From contig CAZSFD010000007.1 of assembly GCA_964606085.1 (NCBI GenBank), positions 1-64,000 of the forward strand: 64,000 nt of DNA, read 5' to 3'. Source of the DNA: CAIQJJ01 sp964606085. Its GTDB lineage: Bacteria; Chloroflexota; Anaerolineae; Anaerolineales; UBA4823. The translations under genes and the position numbers were made by a program. Positions 30,625 through 38,952 of the stretch are shown piece after piece. Each line of letters starts with the position of its first letter. The stretch's first letter is position 1. Under the pieces are notes generated by a model. That model had not been told where the DNA came from and searched no databases. It saw only the letters and a program-made list of their open reading frames with translations.

Positions 30625-32901
30625 CTACCGATAGCCATAGCGCGCCATCGCCACCGATTGGATGGTCATTTCGGGGCTGATCTCCATTTCGAGCCAGGCC
30701 AGTTCTTGGCGCAGGGCTTCGAGCTGGGTCGAATCGACCAGGAAAATATCGGGGTAGAGTACGCCCTTGAAGAAGGGCCTGAACCTGGCACTGCCTGAGA
30801 GGGCCTCGAAAACGAGGGTGTCGTAGCTGTGCAACACGGTGATCTGTGACAATTCCACCTTGCGCCCACCCTCGGCCCACGAACGCAAGGCCAGCGCCAG
30901 CAAACGCGGCATTTCGGCCATCAGGCGTTCGTTCAGCAGGCGCAAAAGCTGGTCGGGCTTGCGTTTGGCGGCGATGGCGGCGCGCACGCTGTTGGCGGTC
31001 AGCCGCCAGTGGCCTTCGGGGGTGGGTTCGACCCAGGGGGTGAGTTGTGCTTCGATCAACAGGTCGCGGGTTTTGCTTTTCAATTGCAGCAGGCCATCTT
31101 CGCTGGCGGTCAGGCACTTGGGCAGCGCCATGCCATAGTTGAGGCGCGTGATGCCCTGCGGGGGGTGGCTGTATTGGGTCGGGTCGGTCAACAGCAGAAA
31201 ACGCTCGCCAATCAAGGTTCCTTTGAGACCTTTTTTGCCGAAGGGCCCGTCGCGCATGGCGCGCTGGCGGGCTTTTTCGTTATCAAATTCGAGCAGGCTG
31301 GCGCGGCGGTAACAGGTCATGCGTTCGCGTAAGCCCGCCCACTCGGTCAGTTCAACGACCACGTTTTGCGGCAGGTCGGTGGCTGAACCGGCGCGCAGGC
31401 CGTCGAGCAGCCCCGCCAGCGTGGAGCCGCTTTCGAGACCGCGATAGACGGATTGGCGGGTAAGCAGGTAGTGGGCGGTATGCTGGTGGGCTTGCTGGCG
31501 TTCGGCGTGGCGTTCGATGAAGGCCAATTGCGCCGGGGTGGCCTGTTCGAGGTAGACGATCAGGTCAAAATTGGGCTGCACCACCCAGGTCGTTTGGCCT
31601 TCGGCAGATTGCAGGGAAACCGCCTCTGCCTCCGCTTTGGCCGGAGCAGAAGCAGCCAGGGTGGGATGGAATACGTCACAGCCCAGTTCGGTCAGGCGCA
31701 TGGCGGCAACTCGCTCACCATCGCTGGCAAGTTCGACCACGCCGAGGAAATAAAGCCAGCTGCGCAGCGCCGCTTCGAGCCAGGCACGTTCAAGTTTGAG
31801 CCAGGCCGCCCGGCGCTGGGCGCGCCATTTGTTCTCCTGCTTGTCGTCATTCTCATAGCGCATATAGTAGGGGCGGGAGGAATTGCCATCGAGCGAAAAA
31901 TATTCGCCGGCGCGGTGGTAGAGCGCCTGTTCAAAATCATCTACCGAAAAGAATGGATGGCCCTCGAGCGGCAAGGCGCTTAACCCCAGGGTCAGCATCA
32001 AACGCCCGGCCATGCGGTGTGTGCCATATTGATCGAACCAGCGGCTGGGTTCGGGGATTTCCAACCAGTTGGCTGAACGCACCAGGCCATAGAGCAAAAT
32101 GCGCACCTGCTCGTGGACGGGCCGGTCGGCAAAGGTCATCAAGGGTTCGGCCAGCACCAGGCGTTCTTCGCTGGCGCTCATCAACCCCGAACGGGCCAGG
32201 GCATGCACCCAGGCTTCGGTGGGGTCGGGCATGGCAAAGCCATCGAGCGTGATGCCCGTTTCGGGCCAGCGCAGGGTTTTGCGCAGTTTTTTGATCTCGG
32301 TGGCGCGGATCAGGCCGGTTTTGGTCAGCAGCAGGCCGCCGATCTGGTCAACCGCCTGCAACACGCCTAACAGGTCAAGGGCCACAACAGCCGGGCGGCG
32401 GAAACTGGTGTGTTCGGGCGTGCCGATGGTGGGCAGGGTCAACGGGGCAACATTGACATAGCCAGAGACCTGGAGCAGCCGCAGGTCGCTCCAGATGATG
32501 TTGGAGGAGTATTCGGTGAAATAGGCGGGGTTGTATTGGTAATTGCTCAACACCAGGCCGCGTTTGAACAGGCGGCTGACCAGTTCTTTGGCATCGAGCG
32601 GCATTTTGCGGGCGTTGGTGGGCAGGTCGCCGCCGGCGGCAATCAGCCCTAAACCGAGTATCTCGTAATTCGTGGTGCCGCCCATGTAACGCAAGATAGC
32701 CAGGGCGTTGCGTTCCCAGGTAGGCAGCGCCTCGACGGCGGCCTTGACCTTGTAGGGGTCTTTCAGGCCATCCACAACGATTTTGGCCGCCTCGCCTTTC
32801 GATATATTCGACCTGCCGCCCCACAGCCGCGCCATTGCCTTCACTTCGGGGGCGTTGATCATATCGAGGTAGGTATCGAAATGCAGGCTCGTATCGTCCA
32901 T
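30625..32901 (-). CDS. XPB-associated protein with Helicase_C_3-type domain
   Basis: 758-aa last gene of the XPB operon. The middle holds the helicase-associated signature V-V-Q-P-N-F-D-L-I-V-Y (Helicase_C_3/XPB-Ssl2-type domain, about residue 430), followed by L-P-Q-N-V-V-V-E-L-T-E-W-A-G. The same two blocks occur in the 580-aa protein at 34899-36641, so the two are paralogues. The N-terminal half looks like several winged-helix units. Related proteins neighbour XPB helicases in actinobacteria. Its ATG directly abuts the stop of the 65-aa gene. Role: probably assists XPB in DNA repair (inference). Confidence 0.75.
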   Translation of the reverse strand: MDDTSLHFDTYLDMINAPEVKAMARLWGGRSNISKGEAAKIVVDGLKDPYKVKAAVEALPTWERNALAILRYMGGTTNYEILGLGLIAAGGDLPTNARKMPLDAKELVSRLFKRGLVLSNYQYNPAYFTEYSSNIIWSDLRLLQVSGYVNVAPLTLPTIGTPEHTSFRRPAVVALDLLGVLQAVDQIGGLLLTKTGLIRATEIKKLRKTLRWPETGITLDGFAMPDPTEAWVHALARSGLMSASEERLVLAEPLMTFADRPVHEQVRILLYGLVRSANWLEIPEPSRWFDQYGTHRMAGRLMLTLGLSALPLEGHPFFSVDDFEQALYHRAGEYFSLDGNSSRPYYMRYENDDKQENKWRAQRRAAWLKLERAWLEAALRSWLYFLGVVELASDGERVAAMRLTELGCDVFHPTLAASAPAKAEAEAVSLQSAEGQTTWVVQPNFDLIVYLEQATPAQLAFIERHAERQQAHQHTAHYLLTRQSVYRGLESGSTLAGLLDGLRAGSATDLPQNVVVELTEWAGLRERMTCYRRASLLEFDNEKARQRAMRDGPFGKKGLKGTLIGERFLLLTDPTQYSHPPQGITRLNYGMALPKCLTASEDGLLQLKSKTRDLLIEAQLTPWVEPTPEGHWRLTANSVRAAIAAKRKPDQLLRLLNERLMAEMPRLLALALRSWAEGGRKVELSQITVLHSYDTLVFEALSGSARFRPFFKGVLYPDIFLVDSTQLEALRQELAWLEMEISPEMTIQSVAMARYGYR

Positions 32902-33099
32902 CTACTCGATCACTTTCGGGGTGTGGCCCTGCTTGAGCAGGCGGTTGAGCAGCGTGTCGAACTGGCCGGGGGCCACGATGGCCACGCAGTCAGACAGGCG
33001 CGTGAGCAGATAGACCGCCGTGCGCGGGTCTGCGTACAGGTCGTCGAGAATGTGGGCGTCGGCTACTTCGATCAGGGGGAGGTTGTCGTGGAGGATCAT
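32902..33099 (-). CDS. Small stand-alone domain resembling the C-terminus of XPB-associated proteins
   Basis: 65-aa protein L-P-L-I-E-V-A-D-A-H-I-L-D-D-L-Y-A-D-P-R, then a V-A-I-V-A-P strand and a Q-F-D-T-L-L-N-R-L-L-K-Q-G-H-T-P-K-V end. This resembles the terminal ferredoxin-like module of helicase-associated proteins, in which a strand is followed by L-x-x-x-L-x-x-x-G-x-x-P. The genes around it lack such an end, so it may have been split off. ATGA overlap with the XPB stop and zero gap to the next gene support real translation. Homology is by pattern only. Confidence 0.6.
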   Translation of the reverse strand: MILHDNLPLIEVADAHILDDLYADPRTAVYLLTRLSDCVAIVAPGQFDTLLNRLLKQGHTPKVIE

Positions 33100-34790
33100 G
33101 CCTGCAAAACTTCATCTTCATACAAAATTTCGTATTTGTAGCCCTGCTCGGTGAGGAAGCGTTGGCGGTTGGCGTTGAAGGTCTGGTCTACGGTGTCGCG
33201 GGTGACGATGGTGTAGAAGTGCGCCATCGCGCCGTCGCTTTTGGGGCGCAGGATGCGTCCGAGGCGCTGGGCTTCTTCCTGGCGGCTGCCGAACGTGCCA
33301 GAGATTTCGATGGCCACATTGGCATCGGGCAGGTCAATGCTGAAATTAGCCACCTTCGAGACGACCAGGCGCTTCACTTCACCGGTACGGAATTTGGCAT
33401 AGAGCTTTTCGCGCTCGCGCACGGGCGTTTCGCCAGTGATCAGCGGGGCCTCAAGGGCGGCAGCAACCTGGTTGAGCTGGTCGAGGTAAGTGCCGATGAT
33501 CAGCAGGTTTTCGTGGGCGTGACGGTTGATGATGGCCTTCAGCATCGGCAGCTTGCGCGGGTTGTGGGCGGCAATGGGGTATTTTTCGCGCTGGTCGGCC
33601 ATGGCGTAGATCATGCGCCAATCATCATCGAGCGGGATGCGTACCTCGTGGCAGGCGGCGGTGGCGATCCAGCCCTGTTTTTCCATATCTTTCCAGGGCA
33701 CATCGTATTTTTTGGGGCCGATCAGCGAGAAGACATCGCCTTCGAGGTTGTCTTCGCGCACCAGCGTGGCCGTCAGCCCCAGGCGGCGGCGGGCCTGCAA
33801 CTCGGCGGTGATGCGGAATACCGGGGCGGGAAGCAGATGCACTTCGTCGTAAATCACCAGCCCCCAGTTGCGGGCGTTGAACAACTCGAAGTGGGGGTAT
33901 TCGGCGTCGGCGCCTTTGGTACCACGCTTGCGATAGGTGAGAATTTGATAGGTGCTGACCGTGACCGGACGGATGTCTTTTTGCAGGCCAGAGTATTCGC
34001 CCACCTGGTCTTCGGTGAGGGTGGTTTTATCAATCAACTCGCTCATCCACTGGCGCACGGCCACGGTGTTGGGCGTGAGGATCAGCGTGGAGGCCTGTAA
34101 CTGGTGCATGGCGGCCATGCCGACGATGGTCTTGCCGGCCCCGCAGGGCAGCACAATCGTGCCACTGCCGCCGCGCGACGAGCCTTCGGCATGGAAGACG
34201 GCCGCGGCCTCCTGCTGGTATTTGCGCAGGTTGAACGGACGCCCGCCCAGCGTAAGCGGGCGCAGTTCGATAGGCAGCGCCTCGCCCACCACATATCCGG
34301 CCAGGTCTTCGACCGGGTAGCCGACTTGCAAGAGCGCCTGCTTGATGTGGCCGCGCATCCCTGGCCTGACCAGCAAGCGCGTGGCATCGAGCTGCTGCCC
34401 GATAAAGGGCTGCACCTTTTTATGGCGCACAATTTCGGTGATGAGGATGGCGTCTTCGCCGACCAAAATCAGGTTTTCGCCTTCTTTGATCAGCTTCACC
34501 CGGCCATAGCGCCCCATGTAATCTTCGATGTCGCGCACCACATTGCCGGGCAGGTCATACTTGGCATAGTCGCGCAGCCCGCTGACGATCTGCGCCGCCG
34601 AAAAGCCTGACGAGGCCGCATTCCACAGCGAGAGCGGCGTAACGCGGTAGGTGTGGATGTATTCGGGCGATTTTTCCAACTCGGCAAAGCGCGCCAGCAC
34701 GTCGCGAGCGGGAGTGTAGTTTTCGTTATTGACTTCGAGCAGGATGGTTTTGTCACCCTGGACGATGATGGGGTTGGATGCGTTGAACAT
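33096..34790 (-). CDS. XPB-type DNA repair helicase
   Basis: 564-aa superfamily II helicase of the XPB/Rad25 group. An N-terminal damage-recognition-like domain carries P-L-S-L-W-N-A-A (about residues 50-60). Walker A is V-L-P-C-G-A-G-K-T (about 213-221) and motif II is I-Y-D-E-V-H (about 313). The XPB hallmark R-E-D lies in L-T-A-T-L-V-R-E-D. Motif VI is G-S-R-Q-E-E-A-Q-R-L-G-R-I-L. XPB unwinds DNA in nucleotide-excision-type repair in archaea and eukaryotes; bacterial roles are less clear. It overlaps the 65-aa gene by 4 bp and follows a 108-bp repeat-rich gap after the 580-aa gene. Confidence 0.94.
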   Translation of the reverse strand: MFNASNPIIVQGDKTILLEVNNENYTPARDVLARFAELEKSPEYIHTYRVTPLSLWNAASSGFSAAQIVSGLRDYAKYDLPGNVVRDIEDYMGRYGRVKLIKEGENLILVGEDAILITEIVRHKKVQPFIGQQLDATRLLVRPGMRGHIKQALLQVGYPVEDLAGYVVGEALPIELRPLTLGGRPFNLRKYQQEAAAVFHAEGSSRGGSGTIVLPCGAGKTIVGMAAMHQLQASTLILTPNTVAVRQWMSELIDKTTLTEDQVGEYSGLQKDIRPVTVSTYQILTYRKRGTKGADAEYPHFELFNARNWGLVIYDEVHLLPAPVFRITAELQARRRLGLTATLVREDNLEGDVFSLIGPKKYDVPWKDMEKQGWIATAACHEVRIPLDDDWRMIYAMADQREKYPIAAHNPRKLPMLKAIINRHAHENLLIIGTYLDQLNQVAAALEAPLITGETPVREREKLYAKFRTGEVKRLVVSKVANFSIDLPDANVAIEISGTFGSRQEEAQRLGRILRPKSDGAMAHFYTIVTRDTVDQTFNANRQRFLTEQGYKYEILYEDEVLQA

Positions 34791-34823
34791 GGGGGAGGGG
34801 GGTAAGTCGTTATTGGTTGTTAG

Positions 34824-34894
34824 TTATTCGATATTCGATATTCGATATTCGGTGTTCGAGTAACGAATATCGAATTATCGAATATCGAATTCGG
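34824..34894. repeat. TCGATAT/CGAATAT inverted repeat inside the XPB operon
   Basis: Left arm consists of ATTCGATATTCG copies and the right arm of CGAATATCGAAT copies, forming a long AT-rich hairpin. It lies between the 580-aa gene and XPB. It may modulate read-through or simply be a dispersed repeat. Confidence 0.75.
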
Positions 34895-34898
34895 CTGA

Positions 34899-36641
34899 TT
34901 AAGCATTCATATCCATAATTTCAGGAGTATAGGCGTCGGCGAATTGGGCGATGGCCTGCTCGAAACGCGGCCAGTGAACTTGCGAGAGGGTGATGGTGCG
35001 CAGGGTTGTATCGGGTTGGAAGGGGCAGCGCAGTTCGGCCAGCGCCAGTCGGAAGGCGTCGAACGCTTCGGCGCTGGGGAAGGTGATGGTGATGGAGGTC
35101 TGGCGTTTGAGCGGCAGCACTTGTGGGCCAACGGGCTGCGCCGGGGCCGGGGGGATTTCTTTGGGGAAGAGGCTTTGGGCGGCTTCGGGAAGCGGCAGGA
35201 AGCTGGCTGACAGGTGAGCGGCAATCAGCGGAACGCATCCGGCGCTTTCGAGGCCGGCAGCCAGTTGCTCGGCGTGGCGCACCAGGGCCAGCCCCGGGGC
35301 GATGCGCTCGGCGATGTGGTCAGACACGCCCGGCAGGGTGAGATCGCCCTCGAACAGGCCGATATTCTCGTACAGGGTGAACTGGTCGGCGTGGCCGCTC
35401 CATTCTTCCAGTTCGGCCAGCACGTTGGGCGGCAGGTCGCGCCCGCTCATCTGGCGCAGCAGGGCAATCACGGCTAAATCGGGCTGGCGCACCAGTTCGG
35501 CGGCCACCAAGTCCTTTTTCAGGCGTAAGATCGTCACCGAGGCCCCCACCACGCCGCCAGGCTGCGAGATGGTTTCGGTCAGCGGGCGAAGCTGCTGCAT
35601 CACTTTGGTGGGGTAAATTTCGGCCTCGACGATGACATCGAAGTTGGGCTGCACGGTGACGTTGGGCTGCATCGTCTCGCCGCGCATCAGACGCAGGAAG
35701 CGCTCTTGCACACGGAAGGCTTTGAGAACGCCGCGCTCAGGGCGCGCGCCCTCGTAACGGGCGGGGGCATAGGCTACATCCACAAAACGCAGGACAAGCG
35801 GGATGTATTCGAGAAAACGCTCGACGTAGCGGCCTTCCACACGCTCGAAGGCATCGGGGTCGCTTTCGGCGATCGGTTCGCGGTTGAGGTCCCAATCGGT
35901 GCGGCCTTCATAGAAGTTATCGTAGCGTTTGGACTTATTGCCCCAGCGGTCGGCTTTGATTTTTTCGGGAATGAGGAAAAAAGGGTGCTGCTGCTTCAAA
36001 TGGGCAATCAGGGCTGCGGTGCTGTACCACACCCCTGGCTGACACTGCTGCAAGACTTCGAGCAAAAAGCGGCGTACGCGCACAAAGTCAATCGAGGGCA
36101 TCACACCCACGGCTGAACCGCGCACCGCAAAATGATCCAGGCGGCCCAAAATGGCGGGGGTATAAAATTCGTTGCGCGGCGAGGGGTAAGCGCCGCCCGT
36201 ATTCACTTCGTTGATCAGGATTTCGAGCAGCCGCTTTTCTTGCTCGGCGGGGGTCAGTTCGAGAAAGGCGTGCAAAACCTTCTCACTGACAGCAATGTAA
36301 TTTTCAGTGAACGATGGTTCGCTGCTGGAGTAGCCGCGGTAAGTGCCTTTGACATCGTACCCGGCCAGCCCGGCCAGCCAGGCCAGGTGGTCAATGAAGT
36401 CAATCCAGCTTAAGCGCTGGCTGGCGTAAACGGCGTTGTCGAAGCGCGGTGAGCCGAGGGCTTTGTCGAGGCGGTTGAGGTCGGCCTGGGGAATCTGGTT
36501 GGTGCGCGTCATGCGTTTGACGCTGCGCGTGCGCATGTAATCGAGGTAGATCAGCAAGTCTTCAAGCAGGTCGCGGTCGTTGCTGGCAATGCTCAGGCCG
36601 TCAACGGGCATCTCTTCGAGGGCGAGGGGCGGCTTGCTCAT
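34899..36641 (-). CDS. XPB-associated protein (paralogue of the 758-aa protein)
   Basis: 580-aa protein. Key blocks are T-V-Q-P-N-F-D-V-I-V-E (about residue 335) and L-P-P-N-V-L-A-E-L-E-E-W-S-G (about 400). These correspond to V-Q-P-N-F-D and L-P-Q-N-V-V-V-E-L-T-E-W in the 758-aa protein. The N-terminal part is helical, and the last 60 residues may form a small beta/alpha domain. It overlaps the upstream 461-aa gene by 4 bp (ATGA). It belongs to the XPB operon by strand, overlap and shared domain. Confidence 0.75.
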   Translation of the reverse strand: MSKPPLALEEMPVDGLSIASNDRDLLEDLLIYLDYMRTRSVKRMTRTNQIPQADLNRLDKALGSPRFDNAVYASQRLSWIDFIDHLAWLAGLAGYDVKGTYRGYSSSEPSFTENYIAVSEKVLHAFLELTPAEQEKRLLEILINEVNTGGAYPSPRNEFYTPAILGRLDHFAVRGSAVGVMPSIDFVRVRRFLLEVLQQCQPGVWYSTAALIAHLKQQHPFFLIPEKIKADRWGNKSKRYDNFYEGRTDWDLNREPIAESDPDAFERVEGRYVERFLEYIPLVLRFVDVAYAPARYEGARPERGVLKAFRVQERFLRLMRGETMQPNVTVQPNFDVIVEAEIYPTKVMQQLRPLTETISQPGGVVGASVTILRLKKDLVAAELVRQPDLAVIALLRQMSGRDLPPNVLAELEEWSGHADQFTLYENIGLFEGDLTLPGVSDHIAERIAPGLALVRHAEQLAAGLESAGCVPLIAAHLSASFLPLPEAAQSLFPKEIPPAPAQPVGPQVLPLKRQTSITITFPSAEAFDAFRLALAELRCPFQPDTTLRTITLSQVHWPRFEQAIAQFADAYTPEIMDMNA

Positions 36642-38023
36642 GGGCGCACCGCCTTGACCACGAAGCCGGCCTTGCGTACGCTCTTCTCCACTTCGTTGGC
36701 AAGCCCGGCGGGGAAGGCGACAAACTGATCAGACAGGACGATCAGGTTTCCTTTCAGGTCACGTTCGAGCTGCACGCGCAGGCTCAGGTCGCGCACGCGA
36801 GCCAGGCGCAGGTTCAGGTGAACGATATTTTGGCCCCATTTTTCTTCGACCTGTACCATATTCTGCGCAAAGGCCGGGATGTGCTGACACAACCAGGCGG
36901 CCAGGGGTGACTGGCGTTCAGCGGGGGTCAGGCGGCCTAATTTGACCAGGCCAGGCACGGCGATCAGGTTATTGTGTTGCACCTGCAAGGCTGCCAGGCG
37001 GTTGATCTGCTCCAGGTCGGCCAGGGGGATGCGGCGCAAATCCACCAGCGCCGACTGGCCATCAGGGCCAGGCGTAAGGAACTGATCGGGTGTCAGAGCT
37101 TCGGCGGGTTTTGCGAATGGCAGCCGGTAATAGGTGGCGGCGCCCTCTTGCAGTCTTTCGAGCAAGCCCCAATGCCTGCCTGCTTCGCACATTTGGGCCA
37201 CTGAAGGCATTTGCGCACCAAAGCACCAGGTGCGCAGCAACGGTTCGAGTTGGATAACCGTTACCCATTCATCGGGCTGCAAGGTTTTTAAGATGTGCGG
37301 TATCACTTCAGTTGGGTGTTTGACGGTGGGATCATTGGGCAGGATCACCCGTGAAGTGACCTGCCAGGCGCTGCGCTGCCATTCGACCAGCCCTGCGCCA
37401 GTAATGGGGCGTTCTCCCAGGTACAGCGTGCCGGCGACGAGGGTGAGCGCAAAGGGTTCTTTGGGCAATTGGCTCGAAACGATTGGCCCTCCTACCACTT
37501 CGAGCAATTTCTGCCGCACAATATTGGCGTTCACTTCGCCCTGGGCCTGGCTTTTGTGCGGGTGACGGATGAGCGGCGGCAGGTAAGCGACAAACTCGGG
37601 CGGGAAGCGGTAACGCCAGCGTTCCATTTGGACGCTTTCACCGCGCTGCTTGACCTCCGCCATCACCAGCACGCCTTTGCGCACCAGGTTTTGCTTGACA
37701 CAGTCGAAGGTGGGGCGATATTGCTGGGTAAATGTGCCGGAATAATACTTTTGATCACTGCGTGCGCTGCCATAGAGCCGCTCGAAGAAACTGATGTCCA
37801 CTTCTTGCGCTTGAAAGGCGAGCAGGTAGAGTGTGGCGATTTCTTCATCGGAAAGGGTCTGCATCACCCCATCCAGCCCGATGCTGGTGAGAAAGAAACT
37901 CTCGAAGGCGGCGCGTGAGGCGGTCTCTTTTTGTCCGAAGCCACGCGCCTTGCGAATAGCCTTGATGTCAGCCTCGGCCAACGTTTCGTGGCACATCTGG
38001 TTGAGCAAGCGAGAAAGTTCCAT
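36638..38023 (-). CDS. Unrecognised 461-aa first gene of the XPB operon
   Basis: I do not recognise this protein. It reads as several winged-helix-like units (for example F-D-C-V-K-Q-N-L-V-R-K-G-V-L near residues 105-118). The C-terminal segment, L-I-V-L-S-D-Q-F-V-A-F-P ending K-A-G-F-V-V-K-A-V, resembles the terminal domain of helicase-associated proteins. The start is ATG 38023 with AAGGA upstream and a TACAAT box at 38048-38053. The 4-bp overlap with the 580-aa gene argues for a shared role. The infA terminator lies upstream, so the XPB operon has its own promoter. Confidence 0.65.
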   Translation of the reverse strand: MELSRLLNQMCHETLAEADIKAIRKARGFGQKETASRAAFESFFLTSIGLDGVMQTLSDEEIATLYLLAFQAQEVDISFFERLYGSARSDQKYYSGTFTQQYRPTFDCVKQNLVRKGVLVMAEVKQRGESVQMERWRYRFPPEFVAYLPPLIRHPHKSQAQGEVNANIVRQKLLEVVGGPIVSSQLPKEPFALTLVAGTLYLGERPITGAGLVEWQRSAWQVTSRVILPNDPTVKHPTEVIPHILKTLQPDEWVTVIQLEPLLRTWCFGAQMPSVAQMCEAGRHWGLLERLQEGAATYYRLPFAKPAEALTPDQFLTPGPDGQSALVDLRRIPLADLEQINRLAALQVQHNNLIAVPGLVKLGRLTPAERQSPLAAWLCQHIPAFAQNMVQVEEKWGQNIVHLNLRLARVRDLSLRVQLERDLKGNLIVLSDQFVAFPAGLANEVEKSVRKAGFVVKAVRP

Positions 38024-38080
38024 AAATCACAGTTCCTTAACAGGGCGATTGTAATAGATGGATGAGACGATGTCAAACAA

Positions 38081-38112
38081 AAAGAGCCAGGCGGCATGCC
38101 GCCTGGCTCTTT
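38081..38112 (-). terminator. Terminator after infA
   Basis: Perfect 14-bp arms (38081-38094 and 38099-38112) around CATG, followed on the minus strand by TTTTTGTTTG. It ends the rpsU-infA transcript before the XPB operon. Confidence 0.9.
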
Positions 38113-38145
38113 GGTTAATTTATCGGGTTGGGTGTGTATGTGGGC

Positions 38146-38397
38146 TTAAAACTCAAGACTGGGGGACTCGTTGCGTTTTTTCTGGCGGTAAACAATGCGT
38201 CCGCGTGTCAGATCGTATGGCGACATTTCTACACGCACCTTGTCACCCAATAAAATGCGAATGTAATACTTGCGCATTTTACCCGACAGATAAGCCAACA
38301 CCTCGTGCCCGCTATCGAGGCGGACACGGAATTGAGTTCCTGGCAGCGCTTCGACGACGGTGCCTTCCACTTGAATTTTATCTTCTTCCTTAGCCAC
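38146..38397 (-). CDS. infA: Translation initiation factor IF-1
   Basis: 83-aa OB-fold protein that binds the 30S A site during initiation. The core runs I-Q-V-E-G-T-V-V-E-A-L-P-G, then H-E-V-L-A-Y-L-S-G-K-M-R and G-D-K-V-R-V-E-M-S-P-Y-D-L-T-R-G. GTG 38397 with GGAGG 5 nt upstream is the best start, giving the family-typical A-K-E-E-D; the longer TTG 38409 overlaps the ribosome site. The 12-residue tail is longer than in E. coli IF-1. It follows rpsU by about 33 nt. Confidence 0.96.
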   Translation of the reverse strand: MAKEEDKIQVEGTVVEALPGTQFRVRLDSGHEVLAYLSGKMRKYYIRILLGDKVRVEMSPYDLTRGRIVYRQKKRNESPSLEF

Positions 38398-38430
38398 ACA
38401 CACCTCCAAATCTTTCTAAATTGAACAGGA

Positions 38431-38628
38431 TCACTCCATCGCCTCACGTTGGCGGCGGCGAAGGCGGCGCATGGATTTTTTATCCGAGATGCGACGCAGT
38501 TCACTCTTTGACACGAACCAGCGTTTGCGGCGAATGGTGCTGAGCACGCCGCTCTTGGCCACCTTCTTGCGAAAGCGCTTGAGAAGTTGATCCTGGCTCT
38601 CATTTTGACGAAGTACAACAGTAGTCAC
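38431..38628 (-). CDS. rpsU: Ribosomal protein bS21
   Basis: 65-aa basic protein of the small subunit. T-T-V-V-L-R-Q-N-E-S-Q-D leads to L-L-K-R-F-R-K-K-V and a basic R-R-K-R-W-F and R-R-R-Q-R-E-A tail. GTG 38628 is fixed by the strong AAGGAGGTGAT ribosome site 7 nt upstream. Directly before it a 160-nt leader carries a terminator/antiterminator arrangement (see 38661-38699). It is co-transcribed with infA. Confidence 0.93.
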   Translation of the reverse strand: MTTVVLRQNESQDQLLKRFRKKVAKSGVLSTIRRKRWFVSKSELRRISDKKSMRRLRRRQREAME

Positions 38629-38660
38629 GCGTATCACCTCCTTTCCTGCTGCCCGTAGGC

Positions 38661-38699
38661 ATAAAAAAAGCCCGACCAAATTCGCAGACCCGGTCGAGC
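38661..38699 (-). promoter_or_regulatory. rpsU leader terminator with an alternative pairing partner
   Basis: On the minus strand GCTCGACC (38699-38692) pairs with GGTCGGGC (38677-38670, one wobble) and is followed by T7, an intrinsic terminator just before the rpsU ribosome site. The loop contains CTGCGAAT (38687-38680), exactly complementary to ATTCGCAG (38788-38781) near the transcript 5' end. This allows an antiterminator or pseudoknot. Confidence 0.6.
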
Positions 38700-38796
38700 C
38701 ACTTTTTATAAACTTTTCCTGGGGGAAATTTCTAAACGATGTTTACGCTCCAATCCTAGAGAGTTAATCGTTCCATGAGCCTGCGAATATGCAAAA

Positions 38797-38825
38797 ATTA
38801 TACCCCAAGCGCCAGATGGTGTCAA
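38797..38825 (-). promoter_or_regulatory. Consensus sigma-70-type promoter for rpsU-infA
   Basis: TTGACA (38825-38820), a 17-nt spacer and TATAAT (38802-38797) match the housekeeping consensus perfectly. The predicted start, about 38790, places ATTCGCAG at the very 5' end of the leader. Confidence 0.85.
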
Positions 38826-38881
38826 AAGCGAAATCATTGGGCAGGTAGCTATCAACTTTGCAACCTGCCTGCCCCTTTGCC

Positions 38882-38909
38882 TTGCATCTGCTTCTCGTGC
38901 AAGTATAAT
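38882..38909 (+). promoter_or_regulatory. Promoter for the metallophosphoesterase gene
   Basis: TTGCAT (38882-38887), 16-nt spacer and TATAAT (38904-38909) precede ATG 38953 by about 43 nt. Confidence 0.6.
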
Positions 38910-38952
38910 TGCCGCATCTTAATCTCGCTCACTGCCTCCTCATTTCCCCATC

